In this document: positions 15,349-17,796 of the stretch, piece by piece | How the letters are laid out: each line of letters begins with the position of its first letter | How positions within the stretch are numbered: position 1 is the first letter of the stretch | Assembly: GCA_002420105.1 (NCBI GenBank) | Contig: DIHJ01000089.1 | Location: 1 to 17,796 of the forward strand | DNA length: 17,796 bases | Reading direction: 5' to 3' | DNA from: Nitrospira sp. UBA5699 | GTDB taxonomy: Bacteria > Nitrospirota > Nitrospiria > Nitrospirales > Nitrospiraceae | Position numbers and translations under genes: made by a program | Notes under the pieces: generated by a model | Told to the model about the DNA's origin: nothing | Seen by the model: only the letters and a program-made list of their open reading frames with translations | Database searches by the model: none

Positions 15349-15436
15349 GCCGTCTCTCGCGGAATGTTTCCGTCAGGGTAGCAGGTCTGCCGCTGGCGGA
15401 AAAGCCGAACCGTCCGGGCCGATGCCGCTTTCCCTC

Positions 15437-15465
15437 TTGACCCCCGGGGCGAACCTGCGTACAAG
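15437..15465 (+). promoter_or_regulatory. Candidate sigma70 promoter of corA
   Basis: TTGACC (15437-15442) and TACAAG (15460-15465) are separated by exactly 17 bases. The predicted start near 15471 leaves a leader of only about 15 bases to the corA ATG at 15487. A 5-base inverted repeat CCTGC/GCAGG (15454-15458 and 15465-15469) surrounds the -10 box and may be an operator. Confidence 0.5.
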
Positions 15466-15486
15466 CAGGGGGCCGGAATCTATCCG

Positions 15487-16542
15487 ATGAAACTCGTCCA
15501 AAAGCGATCCAGAAAAACCGGGCTTCCGCCCGGCACGCTCGTTCACATCGGCGAGAAAAAATCCGAGACGGTCACCATCTCGGTTTTTCATTACTCCGTG
15601 GACCGGTGCGACGAGGAGCGGGTGGAGCAGGCTGATCTCCTGGCTCCGCCGGTCGATGAGTCCGTCGTCTGGGTAAACGTCGGGGGCGTCCACAAAATGG
15701 AGGTGCTGGAAACCTTCGGCAGGCAGTTCTCGCTCCATCCGCTGCTGCTGGAGGATATCGCCAACACGGATCAACGTCCGAAGCTGGACGACTACGAAAC
15801 GTATTTCTTCCTGGTCATGAAAATGCTCACGCTGACCGAGCGCCAGGACGTGATGGTCGAACAGGTCAGCCTCGTACTCGGGCGGAACTTCGTGCTGTCC
15901 TTTCAGGAGAACGGCTCCGACGTCTTTCAGCCGGTCCGGGAACGGCTGCGCAGCGGCAAGGGCCGGCTCCGCCAGGCGGGAGCGGATTATCTGCTGTACG
16001 CCTTGGTGGACGCGATCGTCGATCAATACTTTGCCGTGTTGGAGTCGCTCGGCGAAAAAATCGAATCCTTGCAGCAGGTCGTGGTGTCCGATCCCAAGCC
16101 GGACACACTGCGGGAGATTCACTCGCTGAAGCGTCAGCTCCTGTTCATCCGGAGGGCCGTCTGGCCTCTCCGTGACGTGATGAACAATCTCTCGCGGTCG
16201 GACTGTCCCTTTCTCCAGCACAACACCAAGGTCTTCTTCCGCGACGTGTACGATCACGTCGTGCAGATCGTCGACACCCTCGAGACCTTGCGGGAAATGG
16301 TGTCGGCGAGCCTGGACATCTACCTGTCCAGCGTCAGCTATCGGCTCAACGCCGTCATGCGGGTGTTGACGGTCATCACGACCATCTTCATGCCCCTGAG
16401 TTTCATCGCCAGCATTTATGGGATGAATTTCGAGCACATGCCGGAATTGAAATCGGAATGGGGCTATCCGATGGTCTTGGGGGGGATGGCGGCGGTCGGG
16501 ATCGGCATGCTCGTGGTGTTTCGGAACAAGCGCTGGCTCTAA
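15487..16542 (+). CDS. corA: CorA family divalent-metal transporter
   Basis: A 351-residue CorA, a homopentameric inner-membrane channel for magnesium and sometimes cobalt or nickel. The large cytoplasmic domain covers about 1-290, including HPLLLEDIANTDQRPKLDDY (84-103), a family hallmark. Two C-terminal membrane helices lie at about 291-311 and 328-345, with the YGMN selectivity loop at 311-314 between them, and the tail ends in basic KRWL. Length is normal. The ATG is chosen by similarity of the N-terminus; the ribosome site is weak (GGGGG about 13 bases upstream). Its own promoter candidate overlaps the gap to the divergent phosphatase. It converges on a small hypothetical gene with 9 bases between stops. 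Confidence 0.95.
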   Translation: MKLVQKRSRKTGLPPGTLVHIGEKKSETVTISVFHYSVDRCDEERVEQADLLAPPVDESVVWVNVGGVHKMEVLETFGRQFSLHPLLLEDIANTDQRPKLDDYETYFFLVMKMLTLTERQDVMVEQVSLVLGRNFVLSFQENGSDVFQPVRERLRSGKGRLRQAGADYLLYALVDAIVDQYFAVLESLGEKIESLQQVVVSDPKPDTLREIHSLKRQLLFIRRAVWPLRDVMNNLSRSDCPFLQHNTKVFFRDVYDHVVQIVDTLETLREMVSASLDIYLSSVSYRLNAVMRVLTVITTIFMPLSFIASIYGMNFEHMPELKSEWGYPMVLGGMAAVGIGMLVVFRNKRWL

Positions 16543-16551
16543 GCGATCCGG

Positions 16552-16938
16552 CTATTCCTGAACCTCGACACGATCGACGAAATAGGGGGTTTCACCGAAA
16601 CAGGTGGTGGGAAGATACCGGTACTCTTTGTAATGGAGCACCAGCCGTTTCCCCATGACCTGATTCAGCTGCGCGGCCACCTTCTCGTCCCATACGGTGA
16701 AATCCCACAGCACCGGCGCAACGCCCGGCACCGTGGTCATCGCCAGTTCGCCCTCATAGGTCTTGCAGAACCACCCTTTGTTCGAAAACTTCTGGATGTA
16801 CCCGGCCCGGTTGCCGTCGGAATAGCTGTAGTTGAACGCGACAAGCAGGTAGGCGGCGCCGATGAAGAACACGAGCGTCAGAAAGAGTTTCGGACGCCAG
16901 AGCCACATGACGGGGAACAAGACGGTCGACCAGTTCAC
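16552..16938 (-). CDS. Small single-helix membrane protein of unknown function
   Basis: A 128-residue hypothetical protein. Residues about 17-36 form one membrane helix (LFLTLVFFIGAAYLLVAFNY). A likely exported or periplasmic domain follows, with the conserved-looking core SYSDGNRAGYIQKFSNKGWF and KTYEGELAM (59-67), and two cysteines, C58 and C113. From memory similar small proteins with a KFSxKGxxxKTxEGEL core occur in Bacteroidetes, sometimes under misleading enzyme names; unverified. The start is GTG 16938 with GAGGAGGG about 6 bases upstream. It begins 15 bases after leuD and so probably shares its transcript, but no role in leucine synthesis is evident. Confidence 0.78.
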   Translation of the reverse strand: MNWSTVLFPVMWLWRPKLFLTLVFFIGAAYLLVAFNYSYSDGNRAGYIQKFSNKGWFCKTYEGELAMTTVPGVAPVLWDFTVWDEKVAAQLNQVMGKRLVLHYKEYRYLPTTCFGETPYFVDRVEVQE

Positions 16939-16953
16939 GGAGCCCTCCTCGGG

Positions 16954-17577
16954 TCAGGGGCGCAGATCGGCGAACAACCATGGAGCCTCGGTTTTCCGCC
17001 GGGCCTCGTAGGCCGCAATCGCCGGTTCGTGTTGCAGGGTCAATCCGATCGAATCGAGGCCGCGATAGAGACAGTCTTTTCTGAAGGGATCGATGTCGAA
17101 GCGATAGCCGTCGCCGGTCGCCCGGGTCACCGTTTGCCGGCCGAGATCCACCGTCAGGCTGTAGCCCGGCGCGGCCAGCGCCTCCGTCATGAGCGCCTGA
17201 ACCTCATCCGCCTTCAAAACCACCGGCAGGATCCCGTTCTGGAAGCAGTTGTTGTAAAAAATGTCTGCGAAGCTCGGAGCAATGACGCAACGGAAGCCTT
17301 GATCGAGCAGGGCCCAGGGCGCGTGCTCGCGTGAGGAACCGCATCCGAAGTTATCGCGCGTGAGGAGGATGGTCGCCTCCTGGTAGCGCGGCTGGTTCAG
17401 GAAAAAATGGGGGTCGGGAGAACCGTCCTTCTGCCGCCGCCAATCGTAGAAGAGCCCTTCGCGCAGGCCCGTGCGCTTGATGGTTTTCAAAAACTGCTTC
17501 GGGATGATCTGATCGGTGTCGACGTTCACCCGGTCGAGCGGCGCGACCAACCCCGTCAAACTCGTAAACGCCTGCAT
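16954..17577 (-). CDS. leuD: 3-isopropylmalate dehydratase small subunit LeuD
   Basis: A 207-residue LeuD. With LeuC it isomerises 2-isopropylmalate to 3-isopropylmalate in cytosolic leucine synthesis. Visible family stretches are VNVDTDQIIPKQFLKTIKRT (19-38 from the GTG variant), RDNFGCGSSREHAPWALLDQ, and the swivelling-domain region FADIFYNNCFQNGILPV. Length is normal for the bacterial subunit. ATG 17577 has GGAG 5 bases upstream; a GTG two codons earlier (17583) is possible. leuC lies 87 bases upstream on the same strand, with a structured spacer between them, and a small membrane protein gene follows. Confidence 0.96.
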   Translation of the reverse strand: MQAFTSLTGLVAPLDRVNVDTDQIIPKQFLKTIKRTGLREGLFYDWRRQKDGSPDPHFFLNQPRYQEATILLTRDNFGCGSSREHAPWALLDQGFRCVIAPSFADIFYNNCFQNGILPVVLKADEVQALMTEALAAPGYSLTVDLGRQTVTRATGDGYRFDIDPFRKDCLYRGLDSIGLTLQHEPAIAAYEARRKTEAPWLFADLRP

Positions 17578-17612
17578 ACACACTCCGTTTCAAGGTTAGA
17601 GGCTAGAGATGA

Positions 17613-17654
17613 GGGGCAGTGCGCACAGAAAGGTTTCCTGTCGCCTTGAGCCCC
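17613..17654 (-). promoter_or_regulatory. Structured intercistronic spacer between leuC and leuD
   Basis: On the minus-strand RNA, GGGGC (17654-17650) can pair with GCCCC (17617-17613). Inside it, GCG (17644-17642) pairs with CGC (17623-17621), and ACAGGAA (17641-17635) pairs with TTTCTGT (17631-17625, one G-U), with one bulged G and a 3-base loop. It starts 10 bases after the leuC stop. No T tract follows, so a processing or stability element fits better than a terminator. Confidence 0.35.
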
Positions 17655-17664
17655 GTGCCGAGCA

Positions 17665-17796
17665 TCAGGACCAGTGTCTGATGTCGACGAAATGCCCCTC
17701 GATCGCCGCGGCGACGGCCATGGCCGGCGAAACGAGATGCGTCCTTCCGCCGGCGCCCTGCCGGCCCTCGAAGTTCCGGTTGCTCGTGGAGGCGCA
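17665..17796 (-). CDS. leuC: 3-isopropylmalate dehydratase large subunit LeuC, C-terminal fragment
   Basis: The window edge cuts this gene; only the last 43 codons and the stop are present. The translated end begins CASTSNRNFEGRQGAGGRTH and continues LVSPAMAVAAAIEGHFVDIR, which is the strongly conserved C-terminus of LeuC (aconitase family, 4Fe-4S dehydratase). It closes with HWS and TGA (complement of 17665-17667). It lies directly upstream of leuD on the same strand, the usual order. The fragment reads cleanly to the edge, so there is no sign of truncation other than the window itself. Confidence 0.95.
   Translation of the reverse strand, partial: CASTSNRNFEGRQGAGGRTHLVSPAMAVAAAIEGHFVDIRHWS

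Noticed and set aside
14578..17334. Frames opposite the phosphatase, corA and leuD (14578-15381, 15373-16437, 16633-17334)
   Set aside because: All lie on the wrong strand of strong family matches and show shadow composition.
1..17796. CRISPR arrays, tRNA/rRNA genes, insertion sequences, phage or defence genes
   Set aside because: Looked for regular repeats, tRNA-like arms, transposase or integrase motifs and found none.

Overview
This is a GC-rich, gene-dense bacterial chromosome segment. No single family fixes the host. Gram-negative lipoproteins and periplasmic proteins, a TldD/TldE pair, PilZ proteins, a stand-alone PilB-type ATPase and a leuC-leuD pair, together with the codon use, suggest a Nitrospira-like (Nitrospirota) chromosome. 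That is inference from content and memory, not proof. No rRNA, tRNA, CRISPR, insertion sequence, integrase or toxin-antitoxin gene was seen, and composition looks even across the window. I read it as core or conserved chromosome, not an island. No gap between genes exceeds about 300 bases; the longest, about 232 bases, is at 9426-9657.

Layout. 5-1974: a SulP anion transporter and a small HTH/zinc-ribbon protein, both on the minus strand. 2051-6858: a plus-strand run of tldD, tldE/pmbA, a small lipoprotein and a large exported TPR protein; spacings are 7 and 12 bases and then an 8-base overlap, so probably one operon. 6886-8998: a SLOG/TIGR00725 protein with its own promoter candidate, an exported MsrA and a lytic transglycosylase. 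9009-11711: a minus-strand PilZ protein divergent from a plus-strand group of aminotransferase, lipoprotein and second PilZ protein. 11738-13489: a PilB/GspE-type ATPase on the minus strand, converging on the second PilZ gene. 13655-15348: a CysQ-like phosphatase and a beta-hydroxyacid-dehydrogenase-type reductase overlapping by ATGA. 15437-16542: corA behind a good sigma70-type promoter. 16552-17796: leuC (5' end outside the window), leuD and a small membrane protein on the minus strand.

How it fits together. The clearest themes are cell-envelope protein handling (TldD/TldE, TPR protein, exported MsrA, transglycosylase), possible c-di-GMP-linked surface or motility control (two PilZ proteins and the PilB-type ATPase within 4.5 kb), and housekeeping metabolism and transport (leucine biosynthesis, phosphatase, aminotransferase, CorA, SulP). 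I found no convincing new multi-gene system. The best leads are the PilZ/PilB neighbourhood, the histidine-rich TPR protein coupled to a lipoprotein, the small protein behind leuD, and several inverted repeats placed on or near promoters.
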